Part shown: piece by piece, positions 17,016-26,929 of the stretch | Layout: every line of letters starts with the position of its first letter | Position numbering within the stretch: the stretch's first letter is position 1 | Origin: Methanoculleus chikugoensis | GTDB lineage: Archaea; Halobacteriota; Methanomicrobia; Methanomicrobiales; Methanoculleaceae | NCBI RefSeq assembly: GCF_019669965.1 | Contig: NZ_AP019781.1 | Span: forward strand, 496,001 to 560,000 | Reading direction: 5' to 3' | Length of the DNA: 64,000 nt | Translations under genes and position numbers: made by a program | The notes under the pieces: generated by a model | What the model was told of the DNA's origin: nothing | The model's database searches: none | Seen by the model: only the letters and a program-made list of their open reading frames with translations

Positions 17016-20000
17016 GATGCCGATCTGCATCTGCACGCCTTCCACATCCCAATCCTTCTCGAGCGCAAAGGGCTCCGCCGGCTTCTCCCCGTTGCGGCGG
17101 ACGGTGAGGGCTGCCGCCCGCACCTCCCCGGCGATCTCCTTCTGCCACTCCTCTTCTGCGATGAGCGAGGCCACCCGTTCGTCGGCGACATCCACGGCCG
17201 CGACGATGAAGTCGTCGACGTTCAGGTCGAGCTGGCGGCGCATCTCCTGGATCCGCCGGATCACCTCGCGGGCGTACCCCTCGGCCTCCAGCGCCGGCGT
17301 GAGAGTGACGTCGACGTAGACCGTCGCGTCCTTCATGGGCGCGGCAAAGACACCCTCGGGGAGGGCTTCCGCGAAGGTGACGTGGCGCGCCGCGATCTCA
17401 TAGCCGTCGATTTGGGTCTTTCCGTCCCGCTCGATCGCGGCCTTCAGGGCGGTGCCGTCCGCGCTCTCTATCAGCGCTTTGACCTTCGGCCCCTCTTTGC
17501 CGAACTCCGGGCCGATCGCCCGCATCACCGGTTCGGCCTGCCAGAGGATCCGGTCCCATCTTCCGGTGACAACCCCGACCGTCCGGGCGTTCGCCCGGTT
17601 CAGGGCGAGATCGTTCAAGCCTTCGAGAGCCGCCTTCACCTCGTTGCTCCCGGTGACCACAACGGTCTCGGAGACCGGCCAGCGGAGTTTCCGTCTCCCG
17701 TTCTGCCGGGCGGTGGCGACCGCGTCGTCGAACGACTGGATGATCGCCATATCGGCCTCGAGGCGCGAGTCGATAAGGGAGTCGTCCGCCTCCGGCCAGT
17801 CGAGCATATGGATGCTCTCCGGGTCGCCTGCAAGGCGCAGGTTCCGGTAGATCTCCTCGGCGATATGGGGGGTGAACGGCGCAAGGAGCGCGATCAGGCG
17901 GCGCATGACGTAATATACGGTCTCGTAGGCGTACCGCTTCTCCGGTGAATCCTCCTCGAGCCACATCCTCGGCCGGACGAGCTGGACGTACCACCGGGAG
18001 AGATCCTCGAGGATGAAGGCGGCGAGCGCCCGCGTCACTTTGTGGAGGTAATACTCCTGCATGTCCGCAGCCGTGGTCCGCGCGAGCGAGTTCACCCGGG
18101 AGATTATCCAGCGGTCTTCTTCCGGCATATCCCTGACATGCGTCCGGACGAACGAGTCGTCCCAGAGGCCACCGGCCCCCGATGCCGGTTCAAACGAGTC
18201 GAGAACCATATACGGGAGCGGGAACCGGTAGACGTTCCAGAGGATGTTGAGCGTCCGGTGAATGGTCTTGACGCTGTCCCAGTTGAACTTCAGGTCGTCC
18301 CAGGGAGCGTTTGCCCAGAGGACATAGAACCGCAGAACGTCGACGCCGAACTGGTTCATCACCTCCTCGGGCGTCACCACGTTGCCGAAACTCTTGCTCA
18401 TCTTGCGCCCGTCGGCGTCGAGAGCGAACCCGTGCATCAGGACGCTCTTGTAGGGGGCGCGGCCGAACGCCACGGTGCTCGCCCCGAGCTGGGAGTAGAA
18501 CCAGCCCCGGGTCTGATCCTGCCCTTCGGTGATGAAGTCCGCCGGCCAGAGGCGGTCGAAGGCCTCGCGTTTTCCGGGGAACCCAAGGGTCGCCCACGAC
18601 GCGACCGCCGAGTCGAACCAGACGTCGAAGATATCGGCGACCCGGCGCATCTCCCCGCCGCAGGAGCACGGGATGACGACTTCGTCCACGTAGGGGCGGT
18701 GCGGGTCGGGAACTTTCACGCCCGACCGCTCCTCGAGTTCGGCGATGGTGCCGATGACGGTTCGCTCGCCGCACTGCTCGCACTGCCAGATGGGGATGGG
18801 GATGCCCCAGTAGCGCTGCCGGGAGATGCACCAGTCGCGGGAGTCCCTGACGAAGTCGTGGAACCGGGCGCTTCCCGCCCAATCGGGGTACCACTTCACC
18901 TTCGCGATCTCCTCAAGCATCGGTTCGCGGATCTCGGTGGCTTTCAGGAACCACTGTGCCGTCGCCCGGTAGATGATGGGGGTCTTGCACCGCCAGCAGT
19001 GGCCGTAGCGGTGGGTGATCGTCCGCCGGGCGAGGAGGTAATCACCGAGCGCGTCGATGACGAGATCGTTTGCGTCCCGGACGTACATGTCCACGAACGT
19101 CCCGGCCTCCCGGGTGAAACACCCGCCGGCGTCGACCGGGCAGAAGACCTCGAGCCCTTCCCGGGTGCCGATCAGGTAGTCGTCCCACCCGTGCCCGGGA
19201 GCGATGTGGACGAGACCGGTGTTCTCGAGCTCGACGTAGTCGGCCGCGACGATCCGGTGCCGGATCTCCGCCTGGTGCGGAACCTGGCCGGCGAGCGGCG
19301 ACGTGTACTCCGTCCCGACGAGGTCGCTGCCGCTGGCCTTCTCAAGGACGGTGTAGTCCTGGTAGCGCCCCATCTTCAGGACGGACTCGACGAGTTCGTC
19401 GGCGATCCAGAGGATCTCTTCGCGGCCGTCCTTCTTTGCCGCTACCCGCGCGTAGGTGAACGCGGGGTTGACCGCAACCGCGACGTTTGCCGGAAGCGTC
19501 CACGGCGTGGTCGTCCAGATCACCAGGAACTCGTTCTCGCGCCCGGTGATGGGGAACTTGACGAAGATGGAAGGGTCGGTCTCGTCCCAGTACTCCACCT
19601 CCGAGTCGGCGATCGCCGTCTCGCACCGGGGGCACCAGTTCACGACCCGGTGGCCGCGTTCGAGGAGCCCGCGCTCTTCCGCCCGCTGGACCGCCCACCA
19701 CGCGGACTCGATGTATTCCTTCTTGATCGTCTGGTAGGGGTCGTCGAAGTCGAGCCAGATGGCGAGCTGCCGGAACTGGTCGCTCATGATCTCCATGTGC
19801 GTCACGGCGAACGTCCGGCACTGCTCGATGAACGCGGCGATCCCGTAATCCTCGATATCCTTCTTGGAGGTGAACCCGAGCTGGTGCTCGACCTTCACCT
19901 CGATAGGGAGGCCGTGCATGTCGTAGCCGGCCCGCTCGATGACGTTTCTCCCCCGCATCCGGTGGTAGCGGAGGATGGAGTCTTTTATGATCTTGTTCCA

Positions 20001-20174
20001 GGCGGTGCCGAGATGGATGTGGCCGGTGGTGTACGGCGGCCCGTCGACAAAAAAGAACGCTTTTCCATCCTCCCGCACCTCCTGGACGCGTGCATAGGTA
20101 TTCTCCCGTTTCCAGTAGTCCTGGACTCCCGCCTCAAGTTCGCGCGGGTTATAACTGCCGGTGACTTCTTTCAC
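16998..20174 (-). CDS. ileS: isoleucyl-tRNA synthetase
   Basis: A 1058-residue class I synthetase of full archaeal length. The first signature is PYTTGHIHLGTAW (the HIGH box, near residue 48). The KMSKS box is RKMSKSFGN (near 600). Between them are the CP1 editing domain and a zinc site (CEQCGERTVIG and CSCGGEMRR, a CxxC-type pair). The anticodon-binding domain and a C-terminal domain of ~200 residues follow. It charges tRNA-Ile in the cytoplasm. The start is a GTG: the frame opens with VKEVTGSYNPRELE, a normal N-terminus, and no in-frame ATG lies just upstream. Confidence 0.97.
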   Translation of the reverse strand: MKEVTGSYNPRELEAGVQDYWKRENTYARVQEVREDGKAFFFVDGPPYTTGHIHLGTAWNKIIKDSILRYHRMRGRNVIERAGYDMHGLPIEVKVEHQLGFTSKKDIEDYGIAAFIEQCRTFAVTHMEIMSDQFRQLAIWLDFDDPYQTIKKEYIESAWWAVQRAEERGLLERGHRVVNWCPRCETAIADSEVEYWDETDPSIFVKFPITGRENEFLVIWTTTPWTLPANVAVAVNPAFTYARVAAKKDGREEILWIADELVESVLKMGRYQDYTVLEKASGSDLVGTEYTSPLAGQVPHQAEIRHRIVAADYVELENTGLVHIAPGHGWDDYLIGTREGLEVFCPVDAGGCFTREAGTFVDMYVRDANDLVIDALGDYLLARRTITHRYGHCWRCKTPIIYRATAQWFLKATEIREPMLEEIAKVKWYPDWAGSARFHDFVRDSRDWCISRQRYWGIPIPIWQCEQCGERTVIGTIAELEERSGVKVPDPHRPYVDEVVIPCSCGGEMRRVADIFDVWFDSAVASWATLGFPGKREAFDRLWPADFITEGQDQTRGWFYSQLGASTVAFGRAPYKSVLMHGFALDADGRKMSKSFGNVVTPEEVMNQFGVDVLRFYVLWANAPWDDLKFNWDSVKTIHRTLNILWNVYRFPLPYMVLDSFEPASGAGGLWDDSFVRTHVRDMPEEDRWIISRVNSLARTTAADMQEYYLHKVTRALAAFILEDLSRWYVQLVRPRMWLEEDSPEKRYAYETVYYVMRRLIALLAPFTPHIAEEIYRNLRLAGDPESIHMLDWPEADDSLIDSRLEADMAIIQSFDDAVATARQNGRRKLRWPVSETVVVTGSNEVKAALEGLNDLALNRANARTVGVVTGRWDRILWQAEPVMRAIGPEFGKEGPKVKALIESADGTALKAAIERDGKTQIDGYEIAARHVTFAEALPEGVFAAPMKDATVYVDVTLTPALEAEGYAREVIRRIQEMRRQLDLNVDDFIVAAVDVADERVASLIAEEEWQKEIAGEVRAAALTVRRNGEKPAEPFALEKDWDVEGVQMQIGISRAGE

Positions 20175-20367
20175 CTCGTATCCCTCATATTCAGCACTGT
20201 GGTGTACCGTTTGTTGTTGGGGGACAAAGTGTTTCGTACTATGGGGAGTGGTGCAGACTCATGCGAAGCCGTGAAAGGGCGCGACTCGTGACCGCGTGCG
20301 ATCCCGAGGGGGGATGGTCAAGTGGGGAACTTGTTGGGGGACGAAGTAAGCGAAGCGAGGGGAAGAA
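20175..20367. other. gap upstream of ileS with a degenerate TTCGCG repeat
   Basis: No gene is visible here. A degenerate palindromic arm (CTCATGCGAAGCCGTGAAAG, from 20258) belongs to the dispersed TTCGCG repeat family. The purine-rich GGGGACGAAGTAAGCGAAGC (20337-20356) runs into the second repeat type described next. Confidence 0.4.
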
Positions 20368-20520
20368 CCCAGTACACTGGACCGTGGGGGTATCGCCATT
20401 TGGGGAGGCGGCTCGCGGGGTTCCATACCATTCGTCACCCCACCCCGCCCGCGCTTCGCGCTCCTCCCCCGCCCCTCAGGGGCGGGGGCAGTCCGTGGCG
20501 ATATCCCCTGAAATCCGTAT
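20368..20520 (-). repeat. GC-hairpin element with inverted ends, copy 1
   Basis: Read on the minus strand, this 153-base block aligns along most of its length with 36313-36500. Both begin TACGGATTTC, continue through ATATCGCCACG and the hairpin CCCCGCCCCT/AGGGGCGGGG, then GGGCGGGGTGGGG, and end with CGGTCCA(G/C)TGTA(C/T)TGGG. The middle differs in length (153 versus 188 bases). The ends ATATCGCCACG and a degenerate TGGCGATA are inverted repeats, as in a non-autonomous mobile element. Confidence 0.65.
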
Positions 20521-20590
20521 ATGGGGATTGAAATGGGTCCGGTACTTCACTATCATTTTTGAGACTATCCCCGGGAGGTCAAACCCTCGA

Positions 20591-20685
20591 CTTCCCTTCG
20601 CGTTCTTCGTGGCTTCGCGTGAGTTTTCAGTACGGGGCGATGGAGCCTCACGCGAGAGACATGATGCCGCGAAGGCATGTTCGCT
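20591..20685. repeat. palindromic TTCGCG repeat, degenerate copy
   Basis: The arm CCCTTCGCGTTCTTCGTGGC (from about 20594) ending in TTCGCGTGAG is followed at about 20647 by CTCACGCGAGAGACATGATG with a degenerate continuation. It lies 40 bases before the LOG-like gene. Together with the GC-hairpin element it fills the gap downstream of the ileS promoter. Confidence 0.55.
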
Positions 20686-20727
20686 TCACCCCACCCCTTT
20701 TATCCCCTGCTCCCCGACCTCTCCCCC

Positions 20728-21210
20728 ATGCAGATCGCAGTCATCGGGAGGGAGGACTGCTCCGCTGAGGAGTATGAAGCGGCTGAGACTATCGGCTACC
20801 TCATCGCCGGGAATCACGAGACCGTCTGCTGCGGCGGCCTCGGCGGGGTGATGGAGGCCGCCTGCAGGGGTGCAAAAGAGGCCGGCGGGACGACCGTGGG
20901 CATCCTCCCGGAGACCGGGGAGGGGAACCCCTACCTCGATATCGTCATCCGCACCGGGATGGGCCACGCGAGGAACGTCGTCCTCGTTCACTCGGCCGAC
21001 GCGGTGATCGCCGTCGGAGGAGGCTACGGCACGCTCTCGGAGATCGCAGTCAGCCTCAAGACGGACAAGCCCGTCTTCGGCCTCTCTACCTGGAAGATAG
21101 AGGGGGTGTTTGTCTGCGCCACGCCCGAGGAGGCGGTCATCCTCGCAGTTCGCGCAGCACGCCTGTCTCGGCCGTCTCGTAGCCCCCGAGATCCCGGAGA
21201 ACCTTCTTGA
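20728..21210 (+). CDS. LOG/TIGR00725-family nucleotide-binding protein
   Basis: A 160-residue Rossmann-like protein. The N-terminal strand MQIAVIGRE, the CCGGLGGVMEAACRGAKEAGG helix and the VGGGYGTLSEIAVSLK segment match the TIGR00725/LOG (putative 'lysine decarboxylase') family; the last is a variant of PGGxGTxxE. Some relatives hydrolyse cytokinin nucleotides, but archaeal roles are not established. I start at the ATG at 20728, which gives the conserved first strand; the 17 codons upstream run through repeat-flanking sequence. Its last ~25 codons (basic, SRPSRSPRD) run 74 bases over the 3' end of the convergent MoeA-fusion gene, which is unusually long and may be a lost stop. Confidence 0.75.
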   Translation: MQIAVIGREDCSAEEYEAAETIGYLIAGNHETVCCGGLGGVMEAACRGAKEAGGTTVGILPETGEGNPYLDIVIRTGMGHARNVVLVHSADAVIAVGGGYGTLSEIAVSLKTDKPVFGLSTWKIEGVFVCATPEEAVILAVRAARLSRPSRSPRDPGEPS

Positions 21211-23044
21211 ACGCCTCCGAGGAGACGGTCTCGATGAGAGCCGCGATCCGCGGGTCGTCGAGCATCTCGCGGTGCATAGCGAGCTCGTAGCGCTCCGTCG
21301 CCACCGGGACGAACGCGAGATCGAGCGCTTTTGCGGCGCTGTAGACCCCCATTCCCGCGTCGACCTCGCCGGTCCGGACGGCAAGCGCCACCGCAAGGTG
21401 CGTCGTCACCTCGCGTTCGTAGCCACTGATGGAGGCCGGTTCGATCCCGCGCTCCGCGAGATGGTGGTCAAGGAGCATCCTTGTCCCCGACCCCCTCTGC
21501 CGGTTGACGAACGTCCGGCCGGGCAGGTCCTCAAATCCGAGGCCGTCGCGGGAGATGACGCCCTGCTGGCGCTCCGCCACGCAGAGGAGGACGAGGTCGG
21601 CGCCCGGCAGGTAGCGCTCCAGGTAATGGGTGTTATAGGTGCCGTCGGGGGCGAGGAGGTGCATCGGAGCCGCGTGGCACTCCTGCTTCTTCAGTGCAAT
21701 CACCCCGCCCATGCTCCCGACATGGGTGGAGTGGACGTCGACGCCGCGCGGCCGCACCAGGTCGGCCAGGTGGTCGAGGGCGGGGTCGTGGCTGCCGGTG
21801 ACGAGCACCGCCTCCTCCGCCTCTGCGTGGGGGACGGTGAGCCGGACGTCCACGGCCTCCCCCGCCTCGGCCCCTTCCTTCTGCGACGGGATCTGCATGT
21901 AGCCGTTCGCCCGCACCGCGCTCATCTGGACGCCCGCGCCCCGTGACTGGGGCACCGCCACCCAGCGTTCGCCGATCCTTCCTGCCGAGAGGAGGACGAA
22001 CTCGTCGGTTCCGATATCGGAGTGGAGGCTTGTGGTCAGCCGGGCGGCAACATGTTCGGGCTCGCGGACGGGCATACCGTAGCGGGCGACGAGGGGCATG
22101 ACGATCTCGCGGAGCACCGTCGCCGCTGCAAGGGGATAGCCCGGGAGCCCGATCACCGGTTTCCCCTCGATCCTGCCGATGATCACCGGCTTTCCGGGTT
22201 TGATGGCGACCCCGTGCGCCAGCACCTCGCCGAGATCGCGGATGATATCGGCGGTGTAGTCCCGCGTTCCGGCGGACGATCCCGCCGAGACGAGCAGGAC
22301 GTCGTTCTCCGCGACGCCGCGCCTGACCGCCTCCCGGATCATATTGTAGTCGTCCGGGACGATCCCGTAGCGGTGCGCCTCCACGCCCGCCTCCGCGAGG
22401 ACGGACGCGGCCATCAGGGTGTTGCTCTCCACCACCTTCCCGGGCGGAGGCATCTCACCCGCCGGCACGAGTTCGCTCCCGGTGGGGATCAGGCCCGCCC
22501 GGAGACTGATGACCGCAACCTCCGTGACGCCGTAGTTTGCGAGCGCCCCGAGGTCGTGCGGCCGGATCCGGTGCCCCCTCGGGAGGATCATCTCCGACTC
22601 GCCGATGTCCTCGCCGACCGGGCGGACGTGCTGCCAGGGGCTGACCGGCTTTCGGACGGTGTAGGTCTCGCCGTCGCGACGTTCCACGGGAGCGGAGCGG
22701 GAGAAGTCGTCAGACTTCGACCCGACCCAGACGTCCTCGATCATGATCACCGCGTCGTAGCCGGGCGGGACGATGTTCCCCGTATTGACCCGCGCCGCGT
22801 CCGGGAGGGTCACCGGGTTCTGCTCGTTCGCGCCGACGGTATTGGCACTCCTGACTGCGATCCCGTCCATCGCCGAGAGATGGATGGCGGGGACCGAGAA
22901 CCGGGCGAATATGGGCTCCGCGGTGATCCTCCCCACCGCCCCGGGATTCACCGGAACGCGGACGACTCCCGGAACCGCCGAAAAAGAGGATTCTACAAGC
23001 GCCCGCGCCTCCGCGAGCGATATCACCGAGAGGTAGCGTTTCAC
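21137..23044 (-). CDS. MoeA-like molybdopterin enzyme fused to a periplasmic-binding-like domain
   Basis: A 635-residue protein. Residues 1-~405 are a MoeA with the usual motifs (SAMDGIAV, PTGSELVPAGE, SAGSSAGTRDYT, KPVIGLPGYPLAA). Residues ~420-635 form a PBP-like (PF12727-type, LysR-substrate/ModA-like) domain, with VNRQRGSGTRMLLDHHL near 545. MoeA inserts molybdate or tungstate into adenylated molybdopterin; the fused domain could bind the oxyanion or guide metal choice, which is inference. The start is the GTG at 23044, overlapping the stop of the upstream moeA (GTGA). Similar tandem MoeA pairs are common in methanogens, whose formylmethanofuran dehydrogenases need this cofactor. Confidence 0.88.
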   Translation of the reverse strand: MKRYLSVISLAEARALVESSFSAVPGVVRVPVNPGAVGRITAEPIFARFSVPAIHLSAMDGIAVRSANTVGANEQNPVTLPDAARVNTGNIVPPGYDAVIMIEDVWVGSKSDDFSRSAPVERRDGETYTVRKPVSPWQHVRPVGEDIGESEMILPRGHRIRPHDLGALANYGVTEVAVISLRAGLIPTGSELVPAGEMPPPGKVVESNTLMAASVLAEAGVEAHRYGIVPDDYNMIREAVRRGVAENDVLLVSAGSSAGTRDYTADIIRDLGEVLAHGVAIKPGKPVIIGRIEGKPVIGLPGYPLAAATVLREIVMPLVARYGMPVREPEHVAARLTTSLHSDIGTDEFVLLSAGRIGERWVAVPQSRGAGVQMSAVRANGYMQIPSQKEGAEAGEAVDVRLTVPHAEAEEAVLVTGSHDPALDHLADLVRPRGVDVHSTHVGSMGGVIALKKQECHAAPMHLLAPDGTYNTHYLERYLPGADLVLLCVAERQQGVISRDGLGFEDLPGRTFVNRQRGSGTRMLLDHHLAERGIEPASISGYEREVTTHLAVALAVRTGEVDAGMGVYSAAKALDLAFVPVATERYELAMHREMLDDPRIAALIETVSSEAFKKVLRDLGGYETAETGVLRELRG

Positions 23045-24243
23045 CACAGGATCACCTCGACCTCTTCGTCGACCTCGAACCCCTCGCTCGATGCCGGGAT
23101 CCGCACCAGCCCCTCGCTCTGTACCAGGGTGTTGAGGAGTCCCGACTTCCCGAAGACCGGTGTCGCCTCCCCGTCGCCGAGACGGACCCGGACATAGTCC
23201 TCCCGCCCGCGGGTGGAGGGGATGTTCTGGGTCAGCCGTGCGCGGACGGTTCGCCGGGAGACGGCGGTCTGCCGCATCGCCGCGAGGAGATGATCGACGA
23301 CGGCGACGAGCACGACGAAGGCCGAGGCCGGGTGCCCGGGGAGCCCGATGACCGGTTTGCCCCGTGCCGTCCCGATGATGGTGGGTTTTCCGGGGGCGAT
23401 GGCGATCCCGTGCACCAGCACCTCGCCGAGTTCCGCGACGACCGCGGCGGTGTTGTCCCGCTCGTCCTTCGACGAGCCTCCCGAGACCAGAACCGCGTCG
23501 CACCGCTCAAGCGCAGAAGAGACCGCCCGTTTCAGCACCGCCCGTTCGTCCCTGACGATCCCGAAGTAGACCGGATGGCAGCCCCGTTCGGTCACGAAGG
23601 CGCCGGCGAGGTAGGAGTTCGCGTCCCGCACCTCGCCCGGCCCGGGGGTCTCGACGACAGGGACAAGTTCGTTCCCCGTCGAGATGATCCCGATCTTCGG
23701 CACCTGCACCACGCTGACCCGGTCGGCGCCGATCGCCGCGGCAACGCCGATCTCGCGGGGGGTCAGCACGCGCCCCCGTTCCAGAGCCGCCTTCCCCCCC
23801 CTGAAGTCTTCGCCGCAGAAGACCACGTTCTCCCCCGGCGCCACCGGGCGGTGGACCAGGATATCGTCCCCGATCTGCTCGGCGTGCTCGATCATCACCA
23901 CCGCGTCCGCGCCCGCAGGGAGAGCTCCGCCGGTGGGGACGTAGCGACACGATCCGGGGGAGATGCTCCCGGCATCCGCGCTCCCCATCCCGACCCGGCC
24001 CCGGCACTGGAGCATCGCCGGGATGGCCTCGGACGCCCCGGTGGTCTCGGCCGCGGCGACAGCGTAGCCGTCGACCGTCGAGCGGTCGAACCCCGGGATG
24101 TCGATATCGGCATGGACGTCCCTCGCGAGAACCCGGTGCAGGGCGTCTTCGAGCGGCACGTCCTCGTACCCAAGCGGCGGCGCGATCCTCCGCACCGCCT
24201 CCACGGCCTCGGCGACGGATACGACCTCGAGAAAAAGGCTCAT
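23041..24243 (-). CDS. moeA: molybdopterin molybdenumtransferase MoeA
   Basis: A 400-residue stand-alone MoeA of normal length. Diagnostic segments are the N-terminal DRSTVDGYAV, GADAVVMIEH, ISTGNELVPV, VSGGSSKDERDNTAAVV and GKPVIGLPGHPASAFV; the C-terminal β-barrel (domain IV) ends at ILW. It catalyses metal insertion to give molybdenum or tungsten cofactor. It is coupled by short overlaps to a 60-residue protein upstream (ATGA at 24240-24243) and the MoeA-PBP fusion downstream. Having two non-identical MoeA proteins may reflect separate Mo and W handling; the sequence does not prove this. Confidence 0.93.
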   Translation of the reverse strand: MSLFLEVVSVAEAVEAVRRIAPPLGYEDVPLEDALHRVLARDVHADIDIPGFDRSTVDGYAVAAAETTGASEAIPAMLQCRGRVGMGSADAGSISPGSCRYVPTGGALPAGADAVVMIEHAEQIGDDILVHRPVAPGENVVFCGEDFRGGKAALERGRVLTPREIGVAAAIGADRVSVVQVPKIGIISTGNELVPVVETPGPGEVRDANSYLAGAFVTERGCHPVYFGIVRDERAVLKRAVSSALERCDAVLVSGGSSKDERDNTAAVVAELGEVLVHGIAIAPGKPTIIGTARGKPVIGLPGHPASAFVVLVAVVDHLLAAMRQTAVSRRTVRARLTQNIPSTRGREDYVRVRLGDGEATPVFGKSGLLNTLVQSEGLVRIPASSEGFEVDEEVEVILW

Positions 24244-24422
24244 CTGAAGCAGCCCAGCTGACAGCTGCGGATCTTTATTCTCGGTTCGCGCTGGTTGCAG
24301 TACCGGGCGATATCCATCTTCGGGATGCTGTACTTCTCCGATATCTCGAAGGCCTGCGGGCAGGTTAGCTCGTCTTCTATGCCGTATGCCTCGAAGGCTT
24401 TCCGTATCTTATCCTCGTCCAT
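24240..24422 (-). CDS. small cysteine-containing protein preceding moeA
   Basis: A 60-residue protein, acidic then basic, with four cysteines in its last two thirds (LTCPQAF, RYCNQRE and RSCQLGCFR). The helical segment AFEISEKYSIPKMDIARYC resembles a small winged-helix or metal-binding fold. It starts at the ATG at 24422, 100 bases from the divergent dtdA start, and its stop overlaps the moeA start by four bases, so it is the first gene of the molybdenum cofactor unit. I do not recognise its family with confidence. A metal- or cofactor-related accessory role is suggested by context only. Confidence 0.65.
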   Translation of the reverse strand: MDEDKIRKAFEAYGIEDELTCPQAFEISEKYSIPKMDIARYCNQREPRIKIRSCQLGCFR

Positions 24423-24515
24423 AGTACAACATGGTATGCCTGAAGGAAGATAGGATTTGCTATCGCGCCGGTCAAGCACTACCATTTAGCAGCCTCGCGG
24501 TCCACATGGTACCCG

Positions 24516-25829
24516 ATGCGGATCGCGCTGATCAATTCAAAACAGGACACTGCAGGGGTAACCATCAGACACCACCTCGAGACCCTGCTCGTGGCGGGCG
24601 GGCGGTGGCCGCTTGCCGAACGGCATGAACTGACGTTCTGCGAGGTCGCAGGAAGGCTGATCCATCAGGACCGGATCGACCGGGAGGTCGATGCCGATCT
24701 CATCCTTTTCATATCCCGGCATGCGAGCGTACACCCGACGCCCGCCCTGACGGTGCACGTCACCGGCAACTACGAGGCCGCCGATCTCGGCGGGGAGCCG
24801 GGGAGACTCGCTCCGGCAGCTCCCGCGTGGATGCACGCAATCCTCGGCAACCTCGCCGCCCGTGCCCCGGAGGGCTACCGTGTCTCCTACGAGGTGACGC
24901 ACCACGGCCCGACGGAGCTCTCGACGCCCTCGCTCTTCGTCGAGATCGGGTCGACCGCGACCGAATGGGCCGATCCGGCCGCCGGGCGAGCGGTTGCGGA
25001 GAGCATCCTTGCCGCGGAGCCGCAGGAGACGATCAACCTCCTCGGTTTCGGCGGCACCCACTACGCCGTGCGGCAGACCGGGATTGCTCTCTCTTCCCGG
25101 GGAGCCTTCGGACACATCGTCCCGACGCGGCAGATCGGCGCTATCGATCCCGATCTCCTCCGGGTGATGCAGGAGGCGAGCGGCGCCGTGGCGGCCTACA
25201 TCGACAGGAAATCGCTCTCGAAGGACGAAGCCGGGCGGGTCGAGCGGATGCTCGACGATGCCGGGCTCCTCCTCCTCTCCGAGTCGGAGATCCGGGAGGC
25301 GTCCGGTCTTGCGTGGACCACCTACCTCCGGGTCAGGTCTCTCGCCGAAGAGATTGCTCCCGGGTCACGCGTTCGCATCCACGATCTTGTGGGAGAGGGG
25401 AATCCCGCTGTGGTCAGGATTGTGCCCGATCTGATTGAAGAAACGATTAAATCCGACAGATCGGATTTTCTCAACGGTCTCGACCTGTTGCCCGTCGCCC
25501 ATCTCTCCTCAGGGTCTACAGAGGTATTATCGACGTTTATCGGCTTTGAAAGCGCATCGTCCCGACTCGCAAGAGATATAACTACCCTGTGCGTAAAACT
25601 CTTACTTATCTGTGAAAATGCTGTTATCGACGGTGATCACCTCGTCCTCCGGAAGGTGCGGTTCGACCCCGAGAAGGCGCGCAGACACGGGGTGCCGAAA
25701 GGGCCGCTCTTCGCCATGCTTGCCGGCGGAAAGGCGGTCGAGTTCGAGGGCCGAAGGATCACACCCGATGCAGTGCAGACAACCAGCGTGAAGCGGATAC
25801 ATATCCCGGGATTGGAGAAATACATATGA
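24516..25829 (+). CDS. dtdA: D-aminoacyl-tRNA deacylase, archaeal type, with C-terminal extension
   Basis: A 437-residue protein. The first ~265 residues match the archaeal/plant DTD2 family (DUF516, GEK1): [38 protein letters not shown], and the conserved [16 protein letters not shown] segment. DTD2 removes D-amino acids or aldehyde adducts from charged tRNAs. The remaining ~170 residues are an extension beyond the core, with a serine-rich region near 325 and a basic [20 protein letters not shown] stretch. I believe such an extension is known in methanogens but cannot check it. The stop overlaps the ftsZ start (ATGA), tying it to the division-secretion-transcription unit downstream. Confidence 0.88.
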   Translation: MRIALINSKQDTAGVTIRHHLETLLVAGGRWPLAERHELTFCEVAGRLIHQDRIDREVDADLILFISRHASVHPTPALTVHVTGNYEAADLGGEPGRLAPAAPAWMHAILGNLAARAPEGYRVSYEVTHHGPTELSTPSLFVEIGSTATEWADPAAGRAVAESILAAEPQETINLLGFGGTHYAVRQTGIALSSRGAFGHIVPTRQIGAIDPDLLRVMQEASGAVAAYIDRKSLSKDEAGRVERMLDDAGLLLLSESEIREASGLAWTTYLRVRSLAEEIAPGSRVRIHDLVGEGNPAVVRIVPDLIEETIKSDRSDFLNGLDLLPVAHLSSGSTEVLSTFIGFESASSRLARDITTLCVKLLLICENAVIDGDHLVLRKVRFDPEKARRHGVPKGPLFAMLAGGKAVEFEGRRITPDAVQTTSVKRIHIPGLEKYI

Positions 25830-26923
25830 AATCCATCGTAGAAGAGGCACTTTCACGGGCGCGAGAGGACCAGCGCTTTGCTGAGCCCACGGAGGTCGAC
25901 AAAGAGCTTGAAGAGCTCCTTATGGAACTCCGGACTGAGATTGCAGTCGTCGGGTGCGGGGGGGGCGGTTCGAACACGGTGACCCGGATGACGGAGGAAG
26001 GGATCAACGGGGCGCGGCTGATCGCTCTCAACACCGACGCGCAGCACCTGGTCAGAACACGGGCGGATACCCGGATCCTCATCGGGAGACAGAGGACCCG
26101 CGGTCTCGGCGCCGGCTCGATCCCTCAGGTTGGCGAAGAGGCGGCCATCGAGACCGAAGACGAGATCAAGCGGGCCGTCGAGGGGTGCGACATGGTATTC
26201 ATCACCACCGGGCTTGGGGGCGGCACCGGTACCGGCTCCGCACCCGTGGTCGCGAAAGCTGCCCGGGAGGAGGGCGCACTGACCATTGCGGTGGTCACCC
26301 TGCCGTTCACGGTGGAAGGCGCTATCCGGGGCCAGAACGCTGAGGCCGGCCTCGAGCGGCTCCGTGAGGTTGCGGATACCGTCATCGTCGTCCCGAACGA
26401 CCGGCTGCTCGAGGTCGTGCCCCGGCTTCCGCTCCACGCCGCGTTCAAGGTCTCGGACGAGGTGCTGATGCGGGCGGTCAAGGGCATCACCGAGCTCATC
26501 ACGATGCCCGGTCTCGTGAACCTCGACTTCGCCGATGTCCGGACGGTCATGGAGCGCGGAGGCGTCGCGATGATCGGGATGGGCGAGAGCGACAGCGAGG
26601 ACAAAGCCGCCGACTCGGTCAAGAAGGCGCTGCGCTCCCCGCTGCTCGATGTCGACATCTCCGGGGCGACCGCAGCCCTCGTCAACGTGGTCGGCGGGCC
26701 CGATATGACCATGTCCGAGGCGGAAGGCGTCATCCAGGAGGTCTACGACCGCATCGATCCCGACGCCCGCATCATCTGGGGTGCCCAGGTCGACCCCGAT
26801 ATGCAGGGCAAGATGCGGACGCTGCTTGTGGTCACCGGCGTCCGGTCACCACAAATATATGGGAGAAACGAAAAGAGTATGCCACGCATGATGAAACAGT
26901 TTGAGATCGACTTCCTGAAGTGA
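25826..26923 (+). CDS. ftsZ: cell division GTPase FtsZ
   Basis: A 365-residue FtsZ. It has a ~38-residue N-terminal tail, then the nucleotide-binding strand [15 protein letters not shown]. The tubulin signature [10 protein letters not shown] is at 131-140, and the T7 region ([11 protein letters not shown]) carries the catalytic aspartates. It ends at a short C-terminal tail ([13 protein letters not shown]). It forms the GTP-dependent division ring at midcell. It is in an operon dtdA-ftsZ-secE-spt5 with 4-base or very short spacings, a gene order common in Euryarchaeota. Confidence 0.97.
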   Translation: MKSIVEEALSRAREDQRFAEPTEVDKELEELLMELRTEIAVVGCGGGGSNTVTRMTEEGINGARLIALNTDAQHLVRTRADTRILIGRQRTRGLGAGSIPQVGEEAAIETEDEIKRAVEGCDMVFITTGLGGGTGTGSAPVVAKAAREEGALTIAVVTLPFTVEGAIRGQNAEAGLERLREVADTVIVVPNDRLLEVVPRLPLHAAFKVSDEVLMRAVKGITELITMPGLVNLDFADVRTVMERGGVAMIGMGESDSEDKAADSVKKALRSPLLDVDISGATAALVNVVGGPDMTMSEAEGVIQEVYDRIDPDARIIWGAQVDPDMQGKMRTLLVVTGVRSPQIYGRNEKSMPRMMKQFEIDFLK

Positions 26924-26929
26924 GCCAAG

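Noticed and set aside
18042-20291. A 749-codon plus-strand frame opposite ileS
   Set aside because: It is an antisense shadow of the synthetase with no recognisable domain; the minus frame has the HIGH and KMSKS motifs.
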